A stretch of 64,000 nt of DNA. It comes from Geobacter sp. DSM 9736. Its GTDB lineage: Bacteria; Desulfobacterota; Desulfuromonadia; Geobacterales; Geobacteraceae. Shown here piece by piece: positions 15,161 to 24,256 of this stretch (positions within the stretch are counted from its first letter, which is position 1; each line of letters starts with the position of its first letter). Below the pieces are notes generated by a model. The model did not search any database. It saw only the letters and a program-made list of their open reading frames with translations, and had not been told where the DNA came from. The translations under genes were made by a program, and so were the position numbers. The stretch is taken from the NCBI RefSeq assembly GCF_900187405.1, contig NZ_LT896716.1, positions 372,001 to 436,000 on the forward strand, read 5' to 3'.

Positions 15161-17266
15161 ATGGGAAATACAGCCAGGGATGAGAACGAGCGGATCAGGC
15201 GCTTCATCGCGCTGGATAAAAACACTCTTCCGGCCGACGGCGGTTCCGGTTTCAATCGGCTTATCTTCGCCACGAGCCCTTACCTTCTCCAGCACGCAGA
15301 CAATCCGGTGGACTGGCACCCGTGGGGTGAGGAAGCTTTCGCTGCCGCCCGGCGGGAGCACAAGCCTGTATTCCTCTCCATAGGTTATGCGACCTGCCAC
15401 TGGTGCCATGTAATGGCCCACGAGTCGTTCGAGGATGGGGACGTTGCGGCCGTGCTCAACCGGGACTTCATACCGGTGAAAGTGGACCGGGAGGAACGCC
15501 CCGACATAGATGCCCAGTACATGACGGTGGCCCAGATGATGACCGGCAGCGGGGGATGGCCTCTCACCATCGTGATGACCCCGGACCGGGAGCCTTTCTT
15601 CGCAGCCACGTATCTTCCGAGGACTGCCCGAATGGGAATGCCCGGTATCATTACGGTACTCGACCGGATCACCCATTTCTGGCGGACGGAGCCGGACCGA
15701 GTAGCCGAGAATTGCGCTGCTATCCTGGAAAACCTGGGCCACGTCCATCGCTTCTCCCCCGGGCCCGCACCTGCCGGGGACGTGCAGCAGGGAGCCCGAC
15801 GTCAGTTGGAGGAGATATACGACCAGGAATGGGGCGGGTTCGGGGATGCCCCCAAATTTCCGATGCCGTTCAATATCATGTTCCTTTTGCGCTGCTGGCG
15901 CAGAAATGGTGACCGGAAAGCCCTTGAAATGGTGGAGCATACCCTGCGGAAGATGCGTGAGGGGGGTATCTTCGACCAGATCGGTTACGGCTTCCACCGC
16001 TACAGCGTCGATCGGCAGTGGCTCGTCCCCCATTTCGAGAAGATGCTGTATGACCAGGCGCTCCTCTCCATGGCGTACGTCGAGGCCTGGAAAGCCACGG
16101 GAGACATTTACCATCTCAATGTGGCCGAAGAGGTCTTCACATACGTGCTGAGGGAGATGGCGGCGCCTGAGGGGGGCTTCTTTTCGGCGCTGGACGCCGA
16201 CAGCGAGGGGGAGGAAGGCAAGTTCTACGTCTGGACTCCCGGCGAGATACGGGATCTTCTCGGTGAAGACGCAGGTCTATTCTGCCGGCTCTTTGATGTC
16301 ACGGAGCGGGGAAATTTCGAGGAGAGCAACGTCCTCCATCTGCCGGCGCCTCTTGACGAAGCTGCGAAACGCGAAGGTCTCGATCTCTCACAGCTGAACG
16401 AGAAGGTGGCGTTATGGTGCGAGAGGCTGCTGGCCGTGCGGGAGCGTCGCATCCGCCCCTTCCGGGACGAGAAGATCCTGAGCGCCTGGAACGGCATGAT
16501 GATCGCTTCGCTGGCGGCAGGGTATGCGGCAACGGGAAAACAATCGTACCTCACCGCCGCCGAGAGCGCGGCCATCTTCATTGCCCGGCGGCTCGTCAAT
16601 GGCGAGGGGAGGCTCATGCGTAGCTTTCATCTGGGCAGAGGTGTCGTTCCCGGTTTTCTGGAGGACTATGCTGCATTCGCCTGGGGACTCTCCGTTTTGT
16701 ACGAGGTGACCGGAAAGAGTTCCCATCTGGATCTTTCGGAAAAACTCTGCCACGAGATCCTGCGGCTGTTCAGGGACCGGGAGAGCGGGCTATGCTACGA
16801 CACGGGAAGCGATACCGAGGAGATACTCTTGAGGATCAGCGACAGCCACGACGGCGTGGTGCCGTCGGGGAACTCACTGGCAGCTTACGTCCTGTGCAAG
16901 GTCGGGAAACTGACGGGTGATCTGGAGCTTCAAGAGGCGGGGCGCGCAATAATGGCCGGTGTTATGGGTAAGGCTGCCAGACAGCCTACAGGGCATCTTG
17001 CTCTTCTGATTGCATCCGATGCCGATGCTTTCCCCATCGAACTCACGGTGGCGGGTAAGCTTGATGAAGCAGCGACCAGGGCTCTGGTGCTGGCGGTGGG
17101 CAAGCTGTTCCTTCCCGGACTCGTCATCCGGTTCGCCGGGGAGGGGGATAAGGCCTATTCGCCCCTGGATGGCCGCCCCGCCTTCTACCTGTGCGCTGCG
17201 GGAAGGTGCCGCCCTCCCGTTGTCGACCTGACAGAGCTGGAGCGGCTACTCGCGGAGGTGGCGTAG
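15161..17266 (+). CDS. DUF255 thioredoxin-fold protein (YyaL family)
   Basis: The ATG at 15161 is preferred over an in-frame GTG at 15146 because GGAAGGAG lies at 15148-15155. The 701-residue product has an N-terminal thioredoxin-like domain with the hallmark [17 protein letters not shown] and the CHWCH motif in place of a thioredoxin CxxC, followed by a long (alpha/alpha)6-barrel resembling N-acylglucosamine epimerases and glycosidases. The length is normal for the family. Its substrate is not established. It is a lone gene with a complex palindromic leader, and it converges with the HNH gene downstream. Confidence 0.92.
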   Translation: MGNTARDENERIRRFIALDKNTLPADGGSGFNRLIFATSPYLLQHADNPVDWHPWGEEAFAAARREHKPVFLSIGYATCHWCHVMAHESFEDGDVAAVLNRDFIPVKVDREERPDIDAQYMTVAQMMTGSGGWPLTIVMTPDREPFFAATYLPRTARMGMPGIITVLDRITHFWRTEPDRVAENCAAILENLGHVHRFSPGPAPAGDVQQGARRQLEEIYDQEWGGFGDAPKFPMPFNIMFLLRCWRRNGDRKALEMVEHTLRKMREGGIFDQIGYGFHRYSVDRQWLVPHFEKMLYDQALLSMAYVEAWKATGDIYHLNVAEEVFTYVLREMAAPEGGFFSALDADSEGEEGKFYVWTPGEIRDLLGEDAGLFCRLFDVTERGNFEESNVLHLPAPLDEAAKREGLDLSQLNEKVALWCERLLAVRERRIRPFRDEKILSAWNGMMIASLAAGYAATGKQSYLTAAESAAIFIARRLVNGEGRLMRSFHLGRGVVPGFLEDYAAFAWGLSVLYEVTGKSSHLDLSEKLCHEILRLFRDRESGLCYDTGSDTEEILLRISDSHDGVVPSGNSLAAYVLCKVGKLTGDLELQEAGRAIMAGVMGKAARQPTGHLALLIASDADAFPIELTVAGKLDEAATRALVLAVGKLFLPGLVIRFAGEGDKAYSPLDGRPAFYLCAAGRCRPPVVDLTELERLLAEVA

Positions 17267-17298
17267 CAATCCTGCAAACCTTTCCGTCGTTGAGGCTC

Positions 17299-17631
17299 CT
17301 ACTTCCTGCCCGCCAGGTAATCGGCAAGGATGGACCGGCTGTGCTCATCGTCGTGGCAGTAGATGCAGAGGTTTTCCCAGTTGCTTCCGTCGGCAGGGTT
17401 GTTGTTGTGATTCCCGTCCTTGTGGTGGACCGTGAGCAGGTGGAGGTTGTGGAGCTCGAACTCCCGGCCGCATTTGGCGCAGATCCACCCGTGAAGTTTC
17501 AGTGACTTCTCCCGGTAGTTCTCCCCTCGCGACTGCCCTTCGCGCATCTTTCTGACGATTTCGTCCGCTTCCTCCTGGGTTACCGCTTTACCCGCGCCGG
17601 GGCGGCGCGGCCTGCTGGAATAGGCCGACAT
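17299..17631 (-). CDS. Small HNH-endonuclease-fold protein (YajD-like)
   Basis: The 110-residue product was assigned the ATG at 17631 because GGAGGC lies just upstream; longer in-frame extensions start without a ribosome-binding site. It carries two Cys pairs (CAKC and CIYC) and an HHKDGNHNNNP core, which together form the zinc-stabilised HNH fold of YajD-type proteins. The upstream half is basic and helical. It is a lone gene, convergent with the DUF255 gene. Nuclease activity is expected from the fold but not shown. Confidence 0.88.
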   Translation of the reverse strand: MSAYSSRPRRPGAGKAVTQEEADEIVRKMREGQSRGENYREKSLKLHGWICAKCGREFELHNLHLLTVHHKDGNHNNNPADGSNWENLCIYCHDDEHSRSILADYLAGRK

Positions 17632-17789
17632 GATGCCTCCTTTTTCGTCTCCCACGTCATGATTATACGTTATTCGGCAGGCAAGGGAAGAGATGTGAAT
17701 GCTGCAGCCCCTCGTCTTGCAGTATCCCCTTTGCATCATAGCGTGCTATCTGCTATAAACGGTAACCTTTGGGAATGGGGTGAGACGGC

Positions 17790-18590
17790 ATGGTGAAGCT
17801 TGCGGTAAGGAACATCCTCGTACTGCTCGGTGCAGCCTGCTCTTTCTCTGCCGCTTCTGCGGCAGAGGTGAAGGAAGTCAGGGTAACGGGAAAAGCGGAC
17901 GATGTGCGGATCGAAGTGGTTTCCGATTTCCCCATCAGATACACGCACTACACCATGTCGGCACCTCCCCGGGGGATCATTCACATCATCGGCGCGGAAC
18001 CGGGTCAGGTGGAGCCGGTTACCGACGTCAGGGAAGGCCCCCTCTCCAGGGTGGTGGTGACCAAAAAGGACCTGAAGTCGATGATGGCGACACGGGTCGT
18101 GGCCGAACTGCGAAAAGAGGTCGATCTGGTCACCGAAACGTCCGACGGGGGCAGAAGGCTGACTGTTTCCTTTGCTCCCCTGGGAGCGGGGGGGGCAGCC
18201 AAGCCGGCTCGGAGACAGGGGGAACCAGGCACCGAACCGAATGCCGCTCCCGCTGCTGCGGTGCGGGAGCGTGTCGCAGCTAAGCCGCCGGTTGTGCCCC
18301 ATGTGCGGGGCGTGAGGATCAACGGTAGAAGCGTGGAAATCGTCGGCACCGGAATCGAAGCCTACAAGGCATTCACCCTGGACGGTCCGAACCGGCTCAT
18401 CCTGGATTTCGCGGGAGCCCGGAACGGCGTCGCTGCAAAAAAGATCGACATCCCCCACTCGAAGGTGCGCCGCTGCCGGCTCGGGGAGATTCCAGGGCGC
18501 CTGCGCCTGGTGTTCGATCTGGTCGACGGAAGCGGGCCCCAGTACAGTGTCGAAAAGATCGAGTCCGGGTTGCGCATCACGTTCCCCTGA
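17790..18590 (+). CDS. Periplasmic AMIN-domain protein
   Basis: The 266-residue product has a signal peptide (about 1-24). Two AMIN-like beta domains are visible, at about 27-135 and about 170-265; each has the V-x-I-x-(V/I)-x-(T/S) opening and the RL(I)LDF or RGIIHI strand. The domains are joined by an Ala/Pro/Arg-rich linker. AMIN domains usually target proteins to peptidoglycan or to secretin complexes such as type IV pilus assemblies. There is no catalytic domain. The divergent HNH gene shares the upstream region. Element A copy 2 begins 10 bases after the stop. Confidence 0.85.
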   Translation: MVKLAVRNILVLLGAACSFSAASAAEVKEVRVTGKADDVRIEVVSDFPIRYTHYTMSAPPRGIIHIIGAEPGQVEPVTDVREGPLSRVVVTKKDLKSMMATRVVAELRKEVDLVTETSDGGRRLTVSFAPLGAGGAAKPARRQGEPGTEPNAAPAAAVRERVAAKPPVVPHVRGVRINGRSVEIVGTGIEAYKAFTLDGPNRLILDFAGARNGVAAKKIDIPHSKVRRCRLGEIPGRLRLVFDLVDGSGPQYSVEKIESGLRITFP

Positions 18591-18599
18591 TCTTCTGGA

Positions 18600-18738
18600 A
18601 GGTTGTTGAAAAACAGCCATCTAGCCCCCCTCCTCGAAATCCGCCATGTGCGGCGTAGCGCTGTTTATGCCCCAGAGGGTACTACGTCTCCGTACGGCTT
18701 TCTGCGGGTGCGGCGATCTGTCTATTTTTGAACAACCT
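18600..18738. repeat. Element A, copy 2 (139 bp)
   Basis: It has the same length, ends (AGGTTGTTGAAAAACAG and inverted AGGTTGTTCAAAAATAG) and long form of the central hairpin as copy 1 at 9278-9416, with scattered substitutions. It begins 10 bases after the AMIN gene stop and ends 32 bases before the murJ start. Confidence 0.9.
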
Positions 18739-18770
18739 GATTTTTCAACAAGCTCTCTGATAGAAACCCA

Positions 18771-20339
18771 ATGTCCGAAAAAAAGAACATAGCCCGCGCG
18801 GCGGGGGTCCTCGGCTTTGCCACCATACTCTCCCGTATCATGGGAATGGTGCGGGACATCGTCGTTTCGCGCATATTCGGGGCGGGCTTTGCCACCGACG
18901 CGTTCTTCGCCGCTTTCCAGATACCGAACATGCTTCGGCGCTTTTTTGCCGAAGGTGCACTCACTTCGGCCTTCGTCCCGACTTTCGCCGAGTACCGGAC
19001 CAGAGAAGGTGAGGAGAGCGCCCGGGAGCTGGCTAATATCTGCTTTACCCTGCTCACCATAGTAATGGCCGGCATCACCCTTTTCGGCATCCTCTTTTCT
19101 CCGCAGATCGTCCATCTGATGTTTCCAGGATTCGCCTCGCAGCCGAGCAAGATGGAACTGACGGTATTTCTCAACCGCCTCATGTTTCCCTACATCTTCT
19201 TCATCAGCCTGGTCGCCCTCTGCATGGGGATTCTGAATACGCTACGCCACTTCTTCACCCCTGCCATATCGACCGTCTTTCTCAATATTGCGATGATTGT
19301 TTGCGCGCTCTTCCTCCACGACAGGTTCGCGGTGCCGATTACCGCTCTCGCCGTAGGGGTCCTCGTGGGAGGGCTCCTGCAGCTCCTCCTGCAGCTTCCC
19401 ACGCTCTACCGTCTCGGGTTTCCAATCCGGCCGAACTTCAGCTTCGGACACCCGGCGGTAAAGCGGATTTCGCTGCTGATGGGGCCATCGATCTTCGGCG
19501 CGGGGGTCTACTATCTCAATATCATGGTGGGGGCAATCCTCGCGTCATTCCTTCCCCAGGGAAGCGTCTCCTACCTCTATTATGCACAACGCCTGTTCGA
19601 GTTCCCCCAGGGGATCTTCACGGTCTCCATAGCCCAGGCGGTCCTCCCTTCCCTCAGCAGCCAGGCGGCCGCCGGCCGGTACGAGGAGATGAAGGAATCC
19701 CTTGCCTTCGGAATGCGGCTCACCCTTTTCATTACGGTGCCTGCAGCCCTGGGGCTCATGGTCTGCTCGACACCCATTTTCAGCCTCATCTTCATGGGGG
19801 GAGCCTTCGATTACGAGAAGGCGGTGCGTTCTGGGGAAGCACTTTTCTACTACTCCATGGGGCTCACTGTGGTCGCCATGGTGCGGGTGCTCGTGCCCGC
19901 CTTTTACGCCCAGAAGGATACAAAGACCCCTGTCGCCACTGCTTTTGCGGCATTCCTGCTTAACGTGATATTCAGCCTGCTTCTCATGAAACCACTTCTA
20001 CATGGTGGCCTGGCTCTGGCAACCACTCTGTCATCGCTGGTCAACCTGCTGCTGCTCGTTTGGCTGCTTCGCCGCAAGATCGGTCCCTTCGGAGGGAAGA
20101 GCCTTGCCCTTTCCGGCTTGAAGGCACTGCTCGCTTCGCTTCCGATGGCGGGGCTCGTCTACTTCATCATGGGCGCCATCGACTGGTCGGTTCCGGGAGA
20201 GAAGGTTTTGAAGACCGGCGTGCTCGGCGGGGCGATAGTGGCCGGAATGGCTCTGTTCATGCTCTGCGCGCACCTTTTGCGGTGCGAGGAGGCGCATGAG
20301 GTGGTGCGTCTGGTCCGTCGCAAGATTCTGAAAAAATGA
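18771..20339 (+). CDS. murJ: Lipid II flippase MurJ
   Basis: The 522-residue product has about 14 hydrophobic segments, the size and pattern of MurJ/MviN. The N-terminus (RAAGVLGFATILSRIMGMVRD) and the loop GAGFATDAFFAAFQIPNMLRRFFAEGA, given here only as landmarks in short pieces, are characteristic of the family. It translocates lipid-linked peptidoglycan precursor across the inner membrane. The start is followed by MSEKKNIA. No good Shine-Dalgarno sequence precedes it, and element A copy 2 lies directly upstream, so the leader may have been replaced. It is followed after 7 bases by the ogt-like gene. Confidence 0.96.
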   Translation: MSEKKNIARAAGVLGFATILSRIMGMVRDIVVSRIFGAGFATDAFFAAFQIPNMLRRFFAEGALTSAFVPTFAEYRTREGEESARELANICFTLLTIVMAGITLFGILFSPQIVHLMFPGFASQPSKMELTVFLNRLMFPYIFFISLVALCMGILNTLRHFFTPAISTVFLNIAMIVCALFLHDRFAVPITALAVGVLVGGLLQLLLQLPTLYRLGFPIRPNFSFGHPAVKRISLLMGPSIFGAGVYYLNIMVGAILASFLPQGSVSYLYYAQRLFEFPQGIFTVSIAQAVLPSLSSQAAAGRYEEMKESLAFGMRLTLFITVPAALGLMVCSTPIFSLIFMGGAFDYEKAVRSGEALFYYSMGLTVVAMVRVLVPAFYAQKDTKTPVATAFAAFLLNVIFSLLLMKPLLHGGLALATTLSSLVNLLLLVWLLRRKIGPFGGKSLALSGLKALLASLPMAGLVYFIMGAIDWSVPGEKVLKTGVLGGAIVAGMALFMLCAHLLRCEEAHEVVRLVRRKILKK

Positions 20340-20346
20340 GGATACC

Positions 20347-20916
20347 ATGAAACATGCCAGAGACCGGGAAGCCGGCAGATACTGTTCGTTCTACGACACC
20401 GCGCTGGGATGCGGCGCCGTGGTGGCGGGGGGTGAAGGTCTCGTCGAGATCTTCCTTCCATTCGCCGGCAGGACGAGGGATGAGATTTCGAATGATGTCA
20501 GGGAAGCGTATCCCGCCGCCAACGGTGCAAGTCCGCTTGCCGAAGAGGCGGCTGCGCGGCTTGTCCGGTATTTTGCCGGAGAAGATGTCACCTTCAACTT
20601 CCCCCTGGATCTGGGGCGATATACCCCTTTTCAGCAGGCGGTCTACAGGGTGGTCGCCGCCATCCCCTGGGGAACCGTGCGAACGTACACCGAAGTCGCT
20701 GCACAAGCCGGGTCGCCGCGGGGGGCAAGGGGGATAGGGCAGGCAATGGCGCGAAACCTCCTCCCCATCATCATTCCCTGTCACCGGGTCGTCGGCGCCT
20801 CAGGGTGCATGACCGGGTATTCCGCCCCCGGTGGGATTTCTTCGAAGCAGTGGCTGCTGCGGCTGGAGGGGGTGAGGGTGACGGAGCGGGGAAGGGTCGG
20901 GCGGACGGAAGCGTGA
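20347..20916 (+). CDS. ogt: Methylated-DNA--protein-cysteine methyltransferase
   Basis: The 189-residue product ends with the conserved helix-turn-helix and active site: VRTYTEVAAQAG, RAxGQAMxxN, and IIPCHRVVG with the acceptor Cys at 145. The N-terminal half is the short ribonuclease-H-like domain. It repairs O6-alkylguanine by a suicide transfer to Cys145. TGAGGA lies just upstream of the ATG, and the gene starts 7 bases after murJ, so it is translationally linked to it. The choice between Ogt and the Ada C-terminal type rests on the absence of an Ada N-terminal domain. Confidence 0.93.
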   Translation: MKHARDREAGRYCSFYDTALGCGAVVAGGEGLVEIFLPFAGRTRDEISNDVREAYPAANGASPLAEEAAARLVRYFAGEDVTFNFPLDLGRYTPFQQAVYRVVAAIPWGTVRTYTEVAAQAGSPRGARGIGQAMARNLLPIIIPCHRVVGASGCMTGYSAPGGISSKQWLLRLEGVRVTERGRVGRTEA

Positions 20917-20957
20917 AGGCACATTCGGCGGCACCAAGTTACAGATAAGGACATGTA

Positions 20958-21521
20958 ATGGATTGGATGACTATTTTGGGTATTGCAGTGGCTCTGGCAA
21001 TGGACGCCTTTGCCGTCGCCCTGGCGGCCGGAGCTGTTCTCAATCCTCTTACCAGGCGCCACCTGTTCCGTCTGGGATTTCATTTCGGCCTGTTCCAGGC
21101 GTTGATGCCGGTGGCAGGTTGGCTCATCGGCATGACGGTCCAGAAATGGATCTCGGCCTATGATCACTGGATCGCCTGCGGGCTTCTCTCCTTCGTGGGG
21201 GGGAGGATGATTCTGGAAGCTTTCGACAAAAAGGAGGAGAAAGCCGCCTCCGACCCGACAAAAGGCTTCACCATGGTCATGCTGTCGGTGGCTACCAGCA
21301 TCGATGCTCTGGCGGTGGGGCTGTCTCTTGCAATGCTCGGCATAAGCATCTGGCTTCCCGCTACGATCATAGGCGTTGTTGCTGCGGTGCTTACCGTCAC
21401 AGGCATGCTGCTGGGCCGCCGGTTGGGGGGGAGCTGGGGGAAGCCTGTGGAAATTCTCGGCGGCCTGGTGCTCATAGGGATAGGGGTGAAGATACTCCTG
21501 GAGCACACCCTGTTCAGTTGA
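20958..21521 (+). CDS. mntP: Manganese efflux pump MntP
   Basis: The 187-residue product has six hydrophobic segments and the paired acidic motifs of MntP: ALAMDAFAVALAAG near the N-terminus and SIDALAVGLSLA in the second half. It exports Mn(II) from the cytoplasm. I looked for the yybP-ykoY manganese riboswitch usual in some lineages, but the 41-base gap after ogt is too short to hold one. AAGGA precedes the ATG. The gene ends at a strong terminator. Confidence 0.94.
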   Translation: MDWMTILGIAVALAMDAFAVALAAGAVLNPLTRRHLFRLGFHFGLFQALMPVAGWLIGMTVQKWISAYDHWIACGLLSFVGGRMILEAFDKKEEKAASDPTKGFTMVMLSVATSIDALAVGLSLAMLGISIWLPATIIGVVAAVLTVTGMLLGRRLGGSWGKPVEILGGLVLIGIGVKILLEHTLFS

Positions 21522-21609
21522 ATGTTCTTCACTATCTTCCATGCTGGTTGAGCGGTTCAGGTGGCGGGTGCAACCGCTCCATGCCCGTCCGGGTCGCATT
21601 GCCAAGCAA

Positions 21610-21645
21610 GGGGGCAGGCCCCGGGTGCCTGCCCCCCTTTTGCTT
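21610..21645 (+). terminator. Terminator after mntP
   Basis: A 9-bp perfect stem GGGGGCAGG/CCTGCCCCC (21610-21618 and 21628-21636) is followed by CTTTTGCTTT. Confidence 0.9.
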
Positions 21646-21740
21646 TCGTTCACAGTAAACAGCCGCCGCTGACATCCCTTTCTTTTAAATCATCCACCTT
21701 CCCTTTGAAAACCTTTCGGTGCCGAAACCGACGTGGAGGA

Positions 21741-23282
21741 TCACAGCGCTCGCATGAAAGAGACGAGACTTCCCTTTTCCTCTTTCGTCAGCCTCAGGCC
21801 CAGCACCAGGTTGAATAGCTCGACAGTGTCTTCCAGGGTAAGACAGCGGCCATCGTGCATGTAGGGAGGACTGTCCTTGATCCCTCGCAGGGTGAAGGTT
21901 TTGATCGGCCCGTCCCCCGGTTCCGTGGTGAAACGCTCCATCTGAAGGTCATGCATCTGATGGTCGAGGTACGTGGGTGGAAGATGGCACTCTCCACATT
22001 TCCCCTTGCCGAAGAAGATCTTCTCGCCGGCCAGTTCCGCTTCGGTAGCTTTTGCGGGGTCGAGCCGACCCATGGGGCTCAGCTTCGGTGCGGGGGGGAA
22101 GTCGAGCATGTTCTGCATCTGGGCCATGTGCGGGACGAGTAGCCGTGGGATCTCCACTATCCCTTTTTTCATCGCGTGGATCGGATCTCCGTTGAAGTAT
22201 GCCGTCCGCTGCTCAAATTCGGTGAAATCCTCGACGGAACGGAGGCTTCGCTTCGAGGCGTGGAGCTGCTGGTTGAACATGCCCCTCAGGCTTGTCGTAT
22301 CCAGCCGGAACCGTCGCTCCTGGGGGCGGATGTCCGGGCTGAGGTGAAACTGACCCGTGGTGTGACCGTTCACGTGGCAATCGAAACATGCGACCCCGAG
22401 GCTAGGCTGCTCCGTCTTCCGGTCATCGGTGGCGTTGAACTCCTCCTGTGGAAGCGGTGTGAGGAGCAATCGCAGGCCGTCGAGCTGAACCGGAGTGATG
22501 AGATCCTTGAACAGGCGGTGGAAGTTGTTTATCGATACGACTTCACCTCGGGAGACGTCGCCGAGCTCCGGACGGTTCTGCAGGAATATCGCCGGGGGGA
22601 ACTCGGGGAGAAACTCCTCCGGGAGGTCGAAATCGACGTCGAAGCGCTGAAGCCTCGGGAACATGTCGATCTGCATCTGGGGGAATACCTGGCCGCCGGT
22701 GGACTGCTTCGGGTGTGGAAGAGGGGGATACGGGAAGATGTTCCGCTTACGGATTTCCTCCGGGGTCAGACCCGCCAGCGACTCCCAAGTTTCCCCCTTT
22801 GAGAGACGTGCCGTCGGCCCTACCGCCAGCGGTTTCCCCCGCGACATCTTCGCGTCCGTCGCCAGGCGGGGCTTCAGGTCGTAACGTTTTTCCAGAAGCT
22901 CGCGCTGCGCTTCCATCACTTTCTTTTTCTCGGCCACATCCGCCTTGTAGATCTCTTCGAACGTCATCATCGGCTTCTTTGCGTTCAGAGGGTCACGGGC
23001 GAAATCGAACCCTTTGACCTTCCCCTCGTCGGGTTGACCGGCGAATGCAGAGGATGCCGGTGCAGCCTTGTCGGGAGCAAATTTTTCCGGAGCATCCTGT
23101 TCCGTTTTCTTCTGCTCCGGTCGCGTAATCTCAACCTTCCTCGGCGTCTGTGCCTCCTGCACCGCATCCGGAAGTGTCCGTGACTTTGCCGGAGCTTTCG
23201 TCTCGGTTCTCGACTCCGAAGAGAGTAGAACAGCGCAGATCAGGCTGATTACCGTAACTGCCATCGTCGGCTTCTTTCGCAT
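21741..23282 (-). CDS. Periplasmic dihaem c-type cytochrome, peroxidase-like
   Basis: The 513-residue product has an N-terminal signal segment and a charged Ala/Pro/Lys-rich stretch to about 110. Two c-type haem motifs are visible: CFDCH at about 299-303 and CGECH at about 428-432. The C-terminal half has cytochrome c peroxidase family features (IKTFTLRGIKDSPPYMHDG followed by a TLEDTVELFN helix). AAGGAG precedes the ATG at 23282. It is not next to the other MauG-like gene but belongs to the same broad family. Whether it is a peroxidase or an electron-transfer protein cannot be told from the sequence. Confidence 0.88.
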   Translation of the reverse strand: MRKKPTMAVTVISLICAVLLSSESRTETKAPAKSRTLPDAVQEAQTPRKVEITRPEQKKTEQDAPEKFAPDKAAPASSAFAGQPDEGKVKGFDFARDPLNAKKPMMTFEEIYKADVAEKKKVMEAQRELLEKRYDLKPRLATDAKMSRGKPLAVGPTARLSKGETWESLAGLTPEEIRKRNIFPYPPLPHPKQSTGGQVFPQMQIDMFPRLQRFDVDFDLPEEFLPEFPPAIFLQNRPELGDVSRGEVVSINNFHRLFKDLITPVQLDGLRLLLTPLPQEEFNATDDRKTEQPSLGVACFDCHVNGHTTGQFHLSPDIRPQERRFRLDTTSLRGMFNQQLHASKRSLRSVEDFTEFEQRTAYFNGDPIHAMKKGIVEIPRLLVPHMAQMQNMLDFPPAPKLSPMGRLDPAKATEAELAGEKIFFGKGKCGECHLPPTYLDHQMHDLQMERFTTEPGDGPIKTFTLRGIKDSPPYMHDGRCLTLEDTVELFNLVLGLRLTKEEKGSLVSFMRAL

Positions 23283-23469
23283 CGAAGGGGCTCCTTTCTC
23301 ATTTATTATGGATATTTAATATAGTGGCAGGGGTTACCGTAAAGTCAATACAGGTATGGCCGACACCTTGAGAAAGCAGAGATCGATTGCAAAGCGAATG
23401 GGGGGGCGATGTACTCTTGCCTCTTTTGTTTGCATCGGCATGAAGCGTGTCCGGAGTTCGGAAAAGGGG

Positions 23470-23475
23470 TATAAT
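23470..23475 (+). promoter_or_regulatory. -10 element (TATAAT) for the small Cys/His gene
   Basis: A consensus TATAAT lies 42 bases before the ATG at 23517. No clear -35 hexamer is found at 16-18 bases upstream. The rest of the 23283-23516 gap shows nothing else. Confidence 0.5.
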
Positions 23476-23516
23476 ACAGATAGGTAGCAAATCCAATACA
23501 AGGGAGTTGAGGGCTG

Positions 23517-23693
23517 ATGTTGGAGAAATGCAGCCACAGCATGCAGCACTGGGAGCACATGTGCTCATTGACCGAGAACGGTTGTGCTGCGATGGAAACA
23601 TTGCGCCACAACATGGATCACGACTGCACCCCGTGTGAAGACAAGTCGCACCGGCATTTTGCAGGATGCACATCCAGCTATGTAGCAGCGTGA
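23517..23693 (+). CDS. Small Cys/His/Met-rich protein (58 aa), candidate new gene
   Basis: The product is 58 residues with 6 Cys, 7 His and 5 Met. Spaced motifs include KCSHSMQHWEHMCS near the N-terminus, NGCAAM in the middle, and MDHDCTPCEDKSHRHFAGC near the end. AGGGAG at 23501-23506 lies 10 bases before the ATG, a consensus TATAAT lies at 23470, and a terminator follows at 23721. The complete transcription unit makes it a real gene despite its size. The composition suggests metal or redox-cofactor binding. No signal peptide is seen, so it is probably cytoplasmic. I do not recognise the family. Confidence 0.75.
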   Translation: MLEKCSHSMQHWEHMCSLTENGCAAMETLRHNMDHDCTPCEDKSHRHFAGCTSSYVAA

Positions 23694-23720
23694 CGAAACC
23701 AGATGGCTCTGTAAGTTGCG

Positions 23721-23754
23721 GGGCGGCTTCGAGAGAAGACCGCCCTTTTCTTTT
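23721..23754 (+). terminator. Terminator after the small Cys/His gene
   Basis: Stem GGGCGG-CTTC/GAAG-A-CCGCCC with a single bulge, followed by TTTTCTTTT. Confidence 0.87.
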
Positions 23755-23901
23755 GCACTTTCCGAGTGCGTTTGACATGAGGGGTTTCGGCATTAAAATG
23801 AAGCATGTGCGCGCGAGCAGCGGATGCTGAAGCGGCTTTCGCGCGGGCTGAAAACCGGACACCGTGAGAAAACGCCGTACACGGCAGAAAGGGCGCATGC
23901 G

Positions 23902-24252
23902 ATGAAGGCGGGATGGAGGAATGCAGTGATGATTTCGGCAGTGGTTACGGCCTCATTTATGGGGGGCGAACCGGTGCAGGGCCTTGAGTGCGGGTTCATC
24001 ACACGTGACAAGTGCGAAGAGGTCTGCCAGGGGAAGGAGATACGCGGGTGCAGGAGTTGCGGCTTCTTGTGCGAGGAGTGTGACTGCGGCCTTCCGGTTA
24101 ATGACGAAATGGTCTGCTGCCACATGAAGGGTCCTTCCTGTGACAGCGCTACTGTTCCGGATGCCTTTCAGTGGCTTAGAAAAGACGAGTGCGACCGGTT
24201 CTGGGCCGGCACCGGTGAAAAAACATGCCCGAGGGAGCTGTGCGACCAGTAA
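23902..24252 (+). CDS. Exported Cys-rich protein, unknown
   Basis: From the ATG at 23902 (AGAAAGG upstream) the product is 116 residues and begins with a signal-peptide-like hydrophobic segment ending near GGEPVQG. An alternative ATG at 23824 would add 26 basic residues in front of the signal and lacks a ribosome-binding site. The mature part has 14 Cys in under 100 residues, in closely spaced pairs (CRSC, CEECDC, VCCH), which suggests disulfide bonding or metal ligation outside the cytoplasm. I know no family that matches. It converges with msrA, with only 4 bases between the stops. Confidence 0.72.
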   Translation: MKAGWRNAVMISAVVTASFMGGEPVQGLECGFITRDKCEEVCQGKEIRGCRSCGFLCEECDCGLPVNDEMVCCHMKGPSCDSATVPDAFQWLRKDECDRFWAGTGEKTCPRELCDQ

Positions 24253-24256
24253 CAAC

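Noticed and set aside
14877-15383. Plus-strand open frame overlapping the DUF255 gene
   Set aside because: It is in another frame, spans the palindromic leader, and has no start signal or protein-like composition.
20917-20957. Manganese (yybP-ykoY) riboswitch before mntP
   Set aside because: The gap is 41 bases, too short for the aptamer, and no motif is visible.
23299-23898. Minus-strand frame across the small Cys/His gene
   Set aside because: It crosses a terminator and a promoter and has no ribosome-binding site; the plus-strand gene explains the region better.
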